NCBI RefSeq assembly: GCF_905171765.1
Contig: NC_053390.1
Location: forward strand, 588,406,471-588,470,470
Reading direction: 5' to 3'
Length of the DNA stretch: 64,000 nt
From: Bufo bufo
Lineage: Eukaryota; Chordata; Amphibia; Anura; Bufonidae
This document shows positions 9,431 through 20,942 of this stretch, in pieces. Position numbers and translations under genes: made by a program. Position 1 is the first letter of the stretch, and every line of letters begins with the position of its first letter. Under the pieces are notes generated by a model. That model had not been told where the DNA came from, did no database searches, and was given only the letters and a program-made list of their open reading frames with translations.

Positions 9431-10823
9431 TTAGAACACTACAACACTACTTATGTAGCATACATTAGGCAAGTGGACTTATGAATTTATTTGCTCCAGA
9501 TATACAGTATGATTCTCCCTGTAGGCTCCAAATGCAAAACGAACCATTGGATATAACTATTTGCATAAGGTGAAGCAAGACTGTTACTGTGGCCTGGCAG
9601 TAAGCCCAATTTGACACTAGCTCTCACTGAACAAATATCCGTAGGAAACCCTGGAATCCTAATTGTTTTCTAAGCATTTTTTCAACATAACATGTATGCA
9701 GGTGGACTAATGCAGAAATTTACCGCAGGTATGTGTTTCTCCCTATAGGCTCCAATTCGAAATTGAACAGCCCACTTACCAGATGTGATAACCAGGAGTG
9801 AGTGTTATTACAATGTGATTAGTATAGTAGAATCCTTCGGCAGTATGCCAGTCCATAAGCACATTGGTCTCAAATCAGTGCATATTGTCTTCACTCAGTG
9901 TCCCTTTATATTCGCGGGTTCACCAAAGACAGCTGTTTTATCTCAAAGGCCCAGAAACAGCTCAGTTAATCATAATGGGATTCTCTGTTTTATGTGTGAT
10001 AGAACCTCATCCAGATTGACAGCATGACTATATGTTAACATGACATTTTATCAGTTCCCTATTAGTGGTTCATTTCGTCTCACTTTGCCTCTATTAATTA
10101 TAGGTCATTTCTTCTTCATTCTTGATTTATTAATGGGATGATGTCTTAAAAGCTTCTCTAGCATCCAAAGTTGTAATCGCAAGTATCATATGTTATATGT
10201 TTCTCATGAGCACATACATAGCCCTTTCTAATCGAATCTGTCAACGCTTATAGCTAAAATGCAAACCAGGGAATGGTCAAAATGCATTGCAAGCATATTG
10301 TGCTGAAAATCATTTAACTTACGTTTTTGGAAGAACACTAAGGTTCAGTGACTAGTGAGTAATAAAAGTTTATTCTTTCATGTGATTAATTTGGCACAAT
10401 TATCTTCTTGCAGCTAACAAGAGTCTCAGACCTTATTCTGTTGTAGAACGGGAACGCTTTCTAGTCTACAGATACCACATTGCAGATGTGAATGTTCTCC
10501 GTCTCTGGAGGCACAGAAATCTGAGCAGAAGTATAATTTTGCTTCATATTCTAACATATCACTTACACATGAAACTATTCAACAAGTCCCATGTGTTTTA
10601 CAGCCACTTCACATAACACAAGAAATGGCCATGTTTGTGCACTTTCTATATCAAGAACCACAAGATTGAGCAATTTTGTGATTTTATTAATAATATTTCC
10701 AATTTTAGCATTTTATTGAAATATAAAGTGATAATATTTAGGGTGGGAAAGTGCTGAGTTCTTCCATCATACACTACAGCTTTGCCTATATCTTGTGCAC
10801 TGCAAAGTTACATTTTTGAAACT
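9431..10823. other. No gene recognised
   Basis: AT-rich sequence. Two weakly similar stretches (about 9490-9560 and 9715-9780, each with a CTCCCT.TAGGCTCCAA core) may be an old duplication. Nothing else stands out. Confidence 0.5.
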
Positions 10824-10968
10824 TTAACCACCTCCGGACCGCTGTCCTGGAGGTGGTTGATTCATTCCTCCTGGACGCATATACGCGTCCTCTCGCGAGA
10901 CGCGAGATTTCCTGTGAACGCGCGCACACAGGCGCGCGCGCTCACAGGAACGGAAGGTAAGAGAGTTG

Positions 10969-11077
10969 ATCTCCAGCCTGCCAGCGGCGATCGTTCGCTG
11001 GCAGGCTGGAGATGTGTTTTTTTTAACCCCTAACAGGTATATTAGACGCTGTTTTGATAACAGCGTCTAATATACCT
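10969..11077. repeat. Two strong hairpins near the left end of TTAA copy 1
   Basis: 10969-11013 forms a 17-bp perfect stem (ATCTCCAGCCTGCCAGC with its complement). 11035-11053 pairs perfectly with 11059-11077 (19 bp, loop TTGAT). A third stem follows around 11086-11130 (CCTCTGGTGGTC with GACCACCAGAGG). The same hairpins occur in the second copy near 44450-44600. Confidence 0.9.
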
Positions 11078-11231
11078 GCTACCTGGTCCTCTGGTGGTCC
11101 CATTTGTTTGGATCGACCACCAGAGGACACAGGTAGCTCAGTAAAGTCCCACCAAGCACCACTACACTACACTACACCCCCCCCCCGTCACTTATTAACC
11201 CCTTATTAGCCCCTGATCACCCCTGATCACC

Positions 11232-12490
11232 CCATATAGACTCCCTGATCACCCCCCTGTCATTGATTACCCCCCTGTCATTGATCAACCCCCTGTAAAG
11301 CTCCATTCAGATGTCCGCATGATTTTTACGGATCCACTGATAGATGGATCGGATCCGCAAAACGCATCCGGACGTCTGAATGAAGCCTTACAGGGGCATG
11401 ATCAATGACTGTGGTTATCACCCCATATAGACTCCCTGATCACCCCCCTGTCATTGATCACCCCCCTGTCATTGATTACCCCCCTGTAAAGCTCCATTCA
11501 GACGTCCGCATGATTTTTACGGATCCACTGATAGATGGATCGGATCCGCAAAACGCATCCGGACGTCTGAATGAAGCCTTACAGGGGCATGATCAATGAC
11601 TGTGGTGATCACCCCATATAGACTCCCTGATCACCCCCCTGTAAAGCTCCATTCAGATGTCCGCATGATTTTTACGGATCCACTGATAGATGGATCGGAT
11701 CCGCAAAACGCATCCGGACGTCTGAATGAAGCCTTACAGGGGCATGATCAATGACTGTGGTTATCACCCCATATAGACTCCCTGATCACCCCCCTGTCAT
11801 TGATCACCCCCCTGTCATTGATTACCCCCCTGTAAAGCTCCATTCAGACGTCCGCATGATTTTTACGGATCCACTGATAGATGGATCGGATCCGCAAAAC
11901 GCATCCGGACGTCTGAATGAAGCCTTACAGGGGCATGATCAATGACTGTGGTGATCACCCCATATAGACTCCCTGATCACCCCCCTGTCATTGATTACCC
12001 CCCTGTCATTGATCACCCCCCTGTAAAGCTCCATTCAGATGTCCGCATGATTTTTACGGATCCACTGATAGATGGATCGGATCCGCAAAACGCATCCGGA
12101 CGTCTGAATGAAGCCTTACAGGGGCATGATCAATGACTGTGGTGATCACCCCATATAGACTCCCTGATCACCCCCCTGTCATTGATCACCCCCCTGTAAA
12201 GCTCCATTCAGACGTCCGCATGATTTTTACGGATCCACTGATAGATGGATCGGATCCGCAAAACGCATCCGGACGTCTGAATGAAGCCTTACACGGGCGT
12301 GATCAATGACTGTGGTTATCACCCCATATAGACTCCCTGATCACCCCCCTGTCATTGATCACCACCCCTGTCATTGATCACCCCCCCTGTCATTGATCAC
12401 CCCCCCTGTCATTGATCACCCCCCCTGTCATTGATCACCCCCCCTGTCATTGATCACCCCCCTGTCATTGATCACCCCCCTGTAAGGCTC
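11232..12490 (+). repeat. Nested tandem array, 155-bp unit plus 18-bp increments
   Basis: Units repeat with lengths of 155, 173 or 191 bp. The differences come from zero, one or two copies of an 18-bp subrepeat (CTGTCATTGATCACCCCC). Each unit contains an imperfect palindrome from CATTCAGACGTCCG through GGATCC-N-GGATCGGATCC to CGGACGTCTGAATG. The right side ends in a run of pure 18-bp subrepeats (about 12340-12485). Short ORFs recur identically in each unit but start in the repeat and have no protein features. Confidence 0.9.
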
Positions 12491-12499
12491 CATTCAGAC

Positions 12500-15250
12500 A
12501 TTTTTTTGGCCCAAGTTAGCGGAATTATTTTTTTTTTTTCTTACAAAGTCTCATATTCCACTAACTTGTGACAAAAAATAAAATTTGACATGAACTCACC
12601 ATACCCCTCACGGAATCCAAATGCGTAAAATTTTTTAGACATTTATATTCCAGACTTCTTCTCACGCTTTAGGGCCCCTAGAATGCCAGGGCAGTATAAA
12701 TACCCCACATGTGACCCCATTTCGGAAAGAAGACACCCCCAGGTATTCAGTGAGGGGCATATTGAGTCCATGAAAGATTGAAATTTTTGTCCCAAGTTAG
12801 CGGAACGGGAGACTTTGTGAGAAAAAAATAAAAAATATCAATTTCCGCTAACTTGTGCCAAAAAAAAAAAATTTCTATGAACTCGCCATGCCCCTCATTG
12901 AATACCTTGGGGTGTCTTCTTTCCAAAATGGGGTCACATGTGGGGTATTTATACTGCCCTGGCATTCTAGGGGCCCCAAAGCGTGAGAAGAAGTCTGGTA
13001 TCCAAATGTCTAAAAATGCCCTCCTAAAAGGAATTTGGGCCCCTTTGCGCATCTAGGCTGCAAAAAAGTGTCACACATCTGGTATCGCCGTACTCAGGAG
13101 AAGTTGGGGAATGTGTTTTGGGGTGTCATTTTACATATACCCATGCTGGGTGAGATAAATATCTTGGTCAAATGCCAACTTTGTATAAAAAAATGGGAAA
13201 AGTTGTCTTTTGCCAAGATATTTCTCTCACCCAGCATGGGTATATGTAAAAAGACACCCCAAAACACATTCCCCAACTTCTCCCGAGTACGGAGATACCA
13301 GATGTGTGACACTTTTTTGCAGCCTAGGTGGGCAAAGGGGCCCATATTCCAAAGAGCACCTTTCTGATTTCACTGGTCATTTACCTACTTACCACACATT
13401 AGGGCCCCTGGAAAATGCCAGGGCAGTATAACTACCCCACAAGTGACCCCATTTTGGAAAGAAGACACCCCAAGGTATTCCGTGAGGGGCATGGCGAGTT
13501 CCTAGAATTTTTTATTTTTTGTCACAAGTTAGTGGAAAATGATGATTTTTTTTTTTTTTTTTTTTTCATACAAAGTCTCATATTCCACTAACTTGTGACA
13601 AAAAATAAAAACTTCCATGAACTCACTATGCCCATCAGCGAATACCTTGGGGTCTATTCTTTCCAAAATGGGGTCACTTGTGGGGTAGGTATAATGCCCT
13701 GGTATTTTAGGGGCCCAAATGTGTGGTAAGGAGTTTGAAATCAAATTCTGTAAAAAATGACGAGTGAAATCCGAAAGGTGCTCTTTGGAATATGGGCCCC
13801 TTTGCCCACCTAGGCTGCAAAAAAGTGTCACACATCTGGTATCTCCGTACTCAGGAGAAGGTGGGGAATGTGTTTTGGGGTGTCATTTTACATATACCCA
13901 TGCTGGGTGAGAGAAATATCTTGGTCAAATGCCAACTTTGTATAAAAAAATGGGAAAAGTTGTCTTTTGCCAAGATATTTCTCTCACCCAGCATGGGTAT
14001 ATGTAAAAAGACACCCCAAAACACATTCCCCAACTTCTCCCGAGTACGGAGATACCAGATGTGTGACACTTTTTTGCAGCCTAGGTGGGCAAAGGGGCCC
14101 ATATTCCAAAGAGCACCTTTCGGATTTCACTGGTCATTTACCTACTTACCACACATTAGGGCCCCTGGAAAATGCCAGGGCAGTATAACTACCCCACAAG
14201 TGACCCCATTTTGGAAAGAAGACACCCCAAGGTATTCCGTGAGGGGCATGGCGAGTTCCTAGAATTTTTTATTTTTTGTCACAAGTTAGTGGAAAATGAT
14301 GATTTTTTTTTTTTTTTTTTTTTTTCATACAAAGTCTCATATTCCACTAACTTGTGACAAAAAATAAAAACTTCCATGAACTCACTATGCCCATCAGCGA
14401 ATACCTTGGGGTCTCTTCTTTCCAAAATGGGGTCACTTGTGGGGTAGTTATACTGCCCTGGCATTCTAGGGGCCCAAATGTGTGGTAAGGAGTTTGAAAT
14501 CAAATTCTGTAAAAAATGACGAGTGAAATCCGAAAGGTGCTCTTTGGAATATGGGCCCCTTTGCCCACCTAGGCTGCAAAAAAGTGTCACACATCTGGTA
14601 TCTCCGTATTCAGGAGAAGTTGGGGAATGTGTTTTGGGGTGTCATTTTACATATACCCATGCTGGGTGAGAGAAATATCTTGGCAAAAGACAACTTTTCC
14701 CATTTTTTTATACAAAGTTGGCATTTGACCAAGATATTTATCTCACCCAGCATGGGTATATGTAAAATGACACCCCAAAACACATTCCCCAACTTCTACT
14801 GAATACGGAGATACCAGATGTGTGACACTTTTTTGCAGCCTAGGTGGGCAAAGGGGCCCACATTCCAAAGAGCACCTTTCGGATTTCACTGGTCAGTTTT
14901 TACAGAATTTGATTTCAAACTCCTTACCACACATTTGGGCCCCTAGAATGCCAGGGCAGTATAACTACCCCACAAGTGACCCCATTTTGGAAAGAAGAGA
15001 CCCCAAGGTATTTCGTGATGGGCATAGTGAGTTCATGGAAGTTTTTATTTTTTGTCACAAGTTAGTGGAATATGAGACTTTGTAAGAAAAAAAAAATAAA
15101 AATAAAAAATCATCATTTTCCGCTAACTTGTGACAAAAAATAAAAAGTTCTATGAACTCACTATGCCCATCAGCGAATACCTTAGGGTGTGTACTTTCCG
15201 AAATGGGGTCATTTGTGGGGTGTTTGTACTGTCTGGGCATTGTAGAACCT
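12500..15250. repeat. Foldback region of alternating inverted modules
   Basis: Segments containing TTCCAAAATGGGGTCACTTG, a GCCCTGGCATTCTAGGGGCC box and the CACAAGTTAGTGGAA box occur in both orientations several times. Three palindromes share the same core: arms around 13068-13170 / 13219-13320, 13825-13925 / 13975-14080 and 14585-14690 / 14720-14830. Each is centred on a short stretch with ATAAAAAAATGGGAAAAG or its complement. ORFs of 60-156 codons here are by-products of the repeat. Confidence 0.85.
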
Positions 15251-15709
15251 CAGGAAACATGACAGGTGCTCAGAAAGTCAGAGCTGCTTCAAAAAGCGCA
15301 AATTCACATTTTTGTACCATAGTTTGTAAACGCTATAACTTTTACCCAAACCATTTTTTTTTTACCCAAACATTTTTTTTTATCAAAGACATGTAGAACA
15401 ATAAATTTAGAGCAAAATTTATATATGGATGTCATTTTTTTTGCAAAATTTTACAACTGAAAGTGAAAAATGTCATTTTTTTGCAAAAAAATCGTTAAAT
15501 TTCGATTAATAACAAAAAAAGTAAAAATGTCAGCAGCAATGAAATACCACCAAATGAAAGCTCTATTAGTGAGAAGAAAAGGAGGTAAAATTCATTTGGG
15601 TGGTAAGTTGCATGACCGAGCAATAAATGGTGAAAGTAGTGTAGGTCAGAAGTGTAAAAAGTGGCCTGGTCTTTCAGGGTGTTTAAGCACTGGGGGCTGA
15701 GGTGGTTAA

Positions 15710-16529
15710 TTTCAGAATCCAATTTATCTTAATGTAAGTCTATAATAATAATGTTCCAACTGTATAGCCAGGTCATGCCCAATATGGTACCTTCAATGGA
15801 AGCTTACCATGTTACTGCTACAGGGCCTCAGTCAATAAAAATTTCTATGCATTGTGCTCCCCCTAGTGGTGGCTGCAAGCAGCAAGTTTTGTGATGAATT
15901 ATCTGAAGGGAAGCAGTGATTTAGAGCTGTATGGGGTAGAGTTATCAATGTATATAAGCCTGCTGTCTGTTGTCAAAAGAATGAGAAATATGCTGATCAA
16001 AATGAGAGGCATAATATGAAGCATCTGTTCCACTTTTTCCAACATAAAAAGTTCTCCCACTTAATAAAAAAGAATCATACATTTGTCAGAAATCTTGGGA
16101 ATCATTCTTTGCGTTCTGGACTGCCTGATTTTAAATCATGTATACGTACTTGGAAATAGGGTGAGGGTCCCTTACTAAGTCTTGCCATGGGACACTATGA
16201 GATCTGCTACAGATTCCAAAATCATAACATGGACATTTTAGGGCTAAACCCCATTTCTACTTGTATAGCCAAGGAATTAGTGATGTCATGTAACAATATG
16301 TAACATTACATGTGCAGCAGTGAAGGTGGTCTTGCAAATGACTCAAAACTGGATTGGGTGAAGAAAATGCATATGTTTCTCACACATATTTAAATGTTCT
16401 GAACTTCAAATAATTATTAATACACAAAATAAATGGAAAGAAAAACACAATGGTGTGCAAAACCTCAAGTAGTCTTTTCTTAAAAAGAATGTACAAAAGT
16501 AAAAATTGACAAATATTAGTAAAATACTA
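15710..16529. other. No gene recognised
   Basis: AT-rich sequence between the TTAA element and the next composite element. Nothing stands out. Confidence 0.55.
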
Positions 16530-16924
16530 AAGCTGAGTTCACATCGCTGCAGTGGCGTGCCTAGGGTGGGGGCAGTCCGCCCCGGGTGGCGTTTCTCAGG
16601 GGGGTGCAATGAGCGCTTCCATCAATACAGATGGCGCACCCACATACTGCGGCGGGGCAAGAGAGCACATAGTTCCCTGCCATAGGCTTCAGGCGCAGTA
16701 GGCCTGAGGCCTATGCGGTAGTGAAATCCCGGCGCAGGCGTGCGTGATGACGCCATCGTGCATGCCTGTGCCGGCACGCAGCAGCACAGTGAAGTGTGGG
16801 CGCCTTCCTCTGCAAGCATGCGCAGGTGAGTATTTCGCTTTTAGTTTTTTTTCTTTTCTTTTTTTTTATGTGCCAACTTTGGGGGACATGGGGGGGCACA
16901 CAGGAGGTCATGTGGGGAAAATAT

Positions 16925-17440
16925 CATGGTGGGATACTGTGTGGGGGCAAATTATTATGGGATGGATTACTATGTGGGAGCAAATTATTATGGGAGGGAT
17001 TACTATGTGGGGGCAAATAATTATGGGAGGGATTACTATGTGGGGGAAAATTACTATATGGGGCAGTGTGGGGGAAATTACTGTGGGCACAGTGTGGTGG
17101 AAATTACTGTGTGGGGTAAATTACTATATGGGGCAGTGTGGGGGAAATTACTGTGTGGGGGAAATTACTGTATGGGGGCAGTGCGGTGGACTTTACTGTA
17201 TGGGGCAGTGCGGGGGAAATTACTGTGTGGGGGGGCAAATTACTATGGGGGATTACTATGGAGGACAGTGTGGGGGAAATTGCTATATGGGGGCAGCATG
17301 GGGGGCGTTGCTATTGGGGAGGCACTGTAGGGGCAATTCTATTATTTCTTGGGACACTATACAGGGATTATTACCTGGAGCACAACATAGGGTGTTATTA
17401 TTACTGGGGGCACTCTAGGGGACATTATAACTGCTGTAGA
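16925..17440 (+). repeat. G-rich minisatellite
   Basis: Irregular units of about 17-30 bp built on GTGGGGGAAATTACTGTGTG variants. The many runs of four to seven G on the plus strand could form G-quadruplexes. Long ORFs (up to 224 codons at 16744-17418) arise only from the repeat and read as Tyr/Gly/Trp-rich nonsense. Confidence 0.85.
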
Positions 17441-17463
17441 CATTATAGGGACATTTGGGGTAA

Positions 17464-17592
17464 TTTATCGAACTGATGTAAAGTAGAACTGGCTTAGTTG
17501 CCCATAGCAGCCAATCAGATTCCACCTTTCATATTTGTCAGCTCTTTTGGAAATCCAGTACTACTTTACACCATTTTGATAAATGACTCCAA
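17464..17592. mobile_element. Small MITE with TTTATC ends
   Basis: TTTATCGAACTGATGTAAAG at the left pairs with the reverse complement of the right end (TTTATCAAAATGGTGTAAAG), about 24 matches in 29. The interior (CCCATAGCAGCCAATCAGAT) resembles a short dispersed repeat I associate with frogs. Confidence 0.6.
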
Positions 17593-18382
17593 TTATGTCT
17601 ATTAGGTTCACTATTTTTTCAGCAGTATAGTACCTGGGGCATTAGGGAGCACAACGGGCACAGTATTGGGGGTGGCAGCAGGATGACACTGTGGGGACAC
17701 CAGGATGGGGAGGTTGATGGAAAAACTGAGAAATCTAACGAGTCTGTGTTACAAACTGTAGAGACGAGATGTGGCTGAAAGAATTTGTCATGGCGGTCTA
17801 ACGGAGGAGAAGAGGAAAGTGAAGGTCTACATGACAGGAGATGTCCCTGGATGTAATAGTTATGTGGAAAAGTATTGGAAGGAGGATGGGGGTGCCAGAG
17901 AAAGGACCCGCCCCGGGTGCCAAACAAAAACTATTGCATGCAGCGTTTTTTTATCCAGCTGCCAGCTGGCATTTGTGCTGGATCACGTAGCTGGATCTCC
18001 TTTACGGCGATGTGAACAAGGCCTTATATAAATAATATTTATTGAAGTAAGTGCAATGAATAATACAATAAAATAATAAAAATTAATGCAGACAAAAGTT
18101 GTTAATCTAAATGTCATCCGGCGCAGATATGTAAATTAACACTATCACTCTTCTACACTATTTTAATATGTACTAATGAAATAATGAAAAAGGTTTTGTA
18201 CAGTAGCTCGCTCCTGTAAATGTGTAACTTGTAGCTGGATGTAACTGTGACTTCACATATAATGCATTCGGAAAGTCTTCAGACCCTATTATACATTTTT
18301 TCACATTTTGCTATGTTACGGCCTTGCGGTAAAGCAAAAAAACTAAAAATATAATTTTTTTCCCCATCAATTTCGTAGACTG

Positions 18383-18850
18383 GTCCTATTTCCTGCCAGG
18401 AGTGGGAGTTCAAGTCCAGACAGCAAGGAGATAGGACGCTCATGACACAACTCCTTCTCCAAGGGACCATATCTAGTTCTTCTGTGAGACCTTAACTCCT
18501 AGAAGATAAACAGAATAGAGAATACTGCTTTCGAAAGCCTAGACAGCAGAGTGATCTGCAAAATCATAGCCTTACAGACCTTGCTTCAGGTGAAGGACTA
18601 TGGCTCAGACGCCTATCACCTAGACCTCTTCCAGGCCAGTGGAAAACCAAGCCTGTATCACATTATGGGCACCTATATCCACAAGTGCCATTTAATTGCT
18701 ACCTAACCAGCCACCATATCTCATCACCTGGTGACAGAAAACTGTACCTGCTACTGCTGGTTGTACCACAAGTTATACTTTGCACTAAGTAAAGAGATAC
18801 TTTTATACTTTTACTTCTGGCCTGATTCTTTGAACCACCTTTGCACTGCA
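18383..18850. other. Unidentified insertion inside the decayed Tc1
   Basis: It interrupts the left terminal repeat after CCCCATCAATTTCGTAG. The end near 18780-18840 (TAAGTAAAGAGATACTTTT...) recalls the 3' part of some LTRs, but I find no matching termini or target duplication. Confidence 0.3.
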
Positions 18851-18929
18851 GTGATCCTCAGGGATCAATGGCCTTAGGGAGTACACCATTACACAACATC
18901 TCATCCAGGCCAATATCACTCCCATCCTC

Positions 18930-19617
18930 CACACCAGCTCCTTGTGGGTTCACTGCAGGGACTGTTGTGGAAAGCCATTTTCAGGTTTCTCCAGAGATGT
19001 TCTATTGGGTTCAAGTCAGGGCTCTGGATGGAATACTCAGGGACATTCTCAGAGTTATGCCTAAACCACGTCTGTGTTGTATTGTCTGTGTGTTAAGGGT
19101 CATTGTCTTGTTGGAAGGTGAACTTTAAGCCCCGTCTAAGGTCCAGAACATTCTGGATCAGGTTTTCATTATGAATATCTATGTACTTTGCTCCATTCAG
19201 CGTTCTTCAATCCTGACTAGTCCCCCTGTCCCAGCTGCCGAAAAACACTGCCATAGCATGGTGCTGCCACCATCATGCTTTATTGTAGAGATGGTATTGG
19301 GCAGGTAGGGAGTAGTGCATGTAGTAGACATGACATTTTGAATTAAGGCCAAAAATGTAAATCTTGGTTTAATTAGACCAGAGAATCTTAATTCTCTCAG
19401 TCTCAGAGTCCTTTAGCTGCTTTTTGCTAAAGGCCAGGCAGCCTTTAATGTGTATTTTACTGAGGAGAGTCTTCTTTCTGGCCACTGTCATAAGCCCAAG
19501 ATTGATGGAGTTTACAAGTTTCTCCTATCTGCACACAGGATCTTTGGAGGTCAGCCAGAAAGACCACTGGGTTCTTGGTCACCTTTCTTACCAAGGCGTT
19601 TCTCCCCTGAACACTTA
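18930..19617 (-). pseudogene. Tc1 transposase relic, C-terminal half
   Basis: On the minus strand, conceptual reading gives a degenerate catalytic region. DNDP, a stop, then HTDNTTQTWF are followed by [19 protein letters not shown] at about 18975-19030. The spacing from the second Asp to the Glu is 34 residues, as in Tc1. Upstream pieces near 19200-19330 correspond to the GGG..MVWG region, in broken frames. Many stops are present and nothing can be expressed. Confidence 0.7.
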
Positions 19618-19618
19618 G

Positions 19619-20220
19619 GGGGTCATTTACTATGCCTAAATTGGGCATATTTCAGGTGCAGATAGTGGCGCAGTAGTTAGTTGCGCCGCTATCTGCGACT
19701 TCGCCCCCGCTCACTGTCTGCATTCAAGACCACAGATTTTAAAGCTGCTGAGGAAGGTCCATGTGGACTGAAACGTTCTGTTTTACAACATGGCAAATTT
19801 ATTTTCTGTAATTGGATCATGAACCTTTGATGTGAACCACACATTAAATTACTTTAAATTGCAAAGACTATTCTGAGTGCCACATGTTTATACTATTGAT
19901 TATCGACTGTCAAATCCTTGCTGGCACCAGAGCTACCTAGTGTGCAGTACTCCACCACCCAACACAGGTCTAAAATTGTGAGCTTGGCGTGGGCGGGGAA
20001 GGGGACAGGCCGACAGACCCATCTTATTCACCAGTTTTAGGCGTAGAAAAAGGTCTAAATGTAAGACCACTCAGAAGCTGTCTTACATTTAGAACTGGCG
20101 TTGGATGAGGCAAAGTTATGGAGAGGCCTGCACCTCTTGATAACTTTGACAGATCCACTGCCAGTTTAGGGCTTTATTAAGACCGACGTTCTAAAACACT
20201 GATCTTAATAAATGTGCCCC
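19619..20220. mobile_element. Non-autonomous element nested in the Tc1 relic
   Basis: TTAG flanks both sides (19615-19618, 20221-20224). The ends read GGGGTCATTTACTA and, reversed, GGGGCACATTTATTAA. The interior has short palindromes (GCGCAGTAGTTAGTTGCGC) and, at about 19715-19985, an apparent fragment of a Penelope-type terminus with a hammerhead-like motif. The layering shows three successive insertions. Confidence 0.6.
19744..19785 (+). ncRNA. Hammerhead-ribozyme-like motif
   Basis: The order is AAAGCTG, CTGAGGA, stem II (AG-bulge-TCC paired with GGACT, tetraloop ATGT), GAAA, ACGT, T, CTGTTTT. Stem I can pair AAAGCTG with CTGTTTT in six of seven positions (one T-T mismatch, one G-U). ACGT is self-complementary and would give stem III only between two molecules. 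Both conserved core boxes are intact. The bulged G in stem II is unusual. Confidence 0.55.
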
Positions 20221-20730
20221 TTAGTTTGGTGGGAAAGCCAGCTATAGGAAAAGTACTGGTTGTTCAAAATATCTTCCATTTAATAAACATAGAGGTCATT
20301 GTGCTCTTGGAAACCTTCAGTTCATTAGAATTTTTTGTACCCTTCTCCAGATCTATGCCTCCACTCAAAAAGATGGCTCTGGTATGCATTTTCAGATGTA
20401 AGACCTTATATATAAAGGGGTGTATTTTTCCAAATCATGTCTAATCAACTAAATTTACCACAGGTAGACTCCAATCAAAGATGTTCAAGAAAAAAAGAAG
20501 GCACCCACAGCTAAATTCCAAGTGTGATAGCAATGGGTTTGAATACATGTCCATACAAAATTTAGTTACATTTGCAAAAATGTCTAAAAATCTGTTTTCA
20601 CTTTCTCATTATTGGGTATTCAGCATAGAATGATGGGGGAAAACTGGAATTATTTTGATTTTAGCACAGGGCCTTCAAAATAACAATGTGAAAAAATGAA
20701 AGGGTCTGAAGATTTTGCAAATGCCTTGTA

Positions 20731-20937
20731 GTTTCATATATCATTATATGGCATATGAAACCATGTTGCAGAGGTCAGCTTTTGTGAGAGCAGACGCAAA
20801 TATGTAAAAGACACCCTGCCAATTAAAATTCATCAAAAGCTTGTAGCTTACATGGTTCTGATGTTATAGCACTAAAATGTGTTTGGACATGGTGCTGTGA
20901 ATTTAATGATGGGCAGATAAGTATAATGTCAGAACTA
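20731..20937. other. No recognised feature
   Basis: Short spacer; a small imperfect palindrome (GTTTCATATATC...CATATGAAAC) starts it. Confidence 0.5.
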
Positions 20938-20942
20938 CATAG

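Larger units (their letters stand above)
10828..15705. mobile_element. Composite TTAA-flanked non-autonomous transposon, copy 1
   Basis: TTAA flanks both sides (10824-10827 and 15706-15709). The ends read CCACCTCCGG and, reversed, CCACCTCAGC, giving a short CCACCTC inverted repeat. TTAA targets are typical of piggyBac and Kolobok elements; which of these applies is not decided by the sequence. The interior has no transposase. It is built from GC-rich hairpins (10828-11165), a tandem array (11232-12490), a foldback region with alternating inverted modules (12500-15250) and an AT-rich tail. A second copy in the same orientation lies at 44283-50032 and appears nearly identical outside the tandem arrays. 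Confidence 0.82.
16530..18028. mobile_element. Composite of nested MITE-like elements
   Basis: The outer ends read CTGAGTTCACATCGCTGC on the left and, reversed, CCTTGTTCACATCGCCG on the right, a diverged inverted repeat with TAA / TTA at the edges as expected for Harbinger targets. Inside, from about 16553 (GGCGTGCCTAGGG with GCCCCGGGTG) to about 17925 (CGCCCCGGGTGCC), lies a second GC-rich element. It contains a G-rich minisatellite and a third, smaller MITE. No transposase is present. Confidence 0.45.
18260..20728 (-). mobile_element. Decayed Tc1/mariner transposon carrying insertions
   Basis: The left end has GCATTCGGAAAGTCTTCAGA, then CCC and the TTTTTTCACATTTTG box. The right end is the inverse (GGGTCTGAAGATTTTGCAAA) and ends before TA at 20729-20730. 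The internal box AAAATCTGTTTTCAC confirms a long terminal repeat on the right. The left repeat is cut near 18380, where about 470 bp of unrelated sequence (18383-18850) begins. A second insertion lies at 19619-20220. The transposase relic is on the minus strand. Confidence 0.75.

Noticed and set aside
13035..14262. ORFs of 83-156 codons (MGPFAHLGCKK-type) on both strands
   Set aside because: The same peptide appears on both strands because of the palindromes. They are not genes.
16744..17418. 224-codon ORF
   Set aside because: Runs through the G-rich minisatellite; composition is Tyr/Gly/Trp-rich and periodic, with overlapping ORFs in the other frames.
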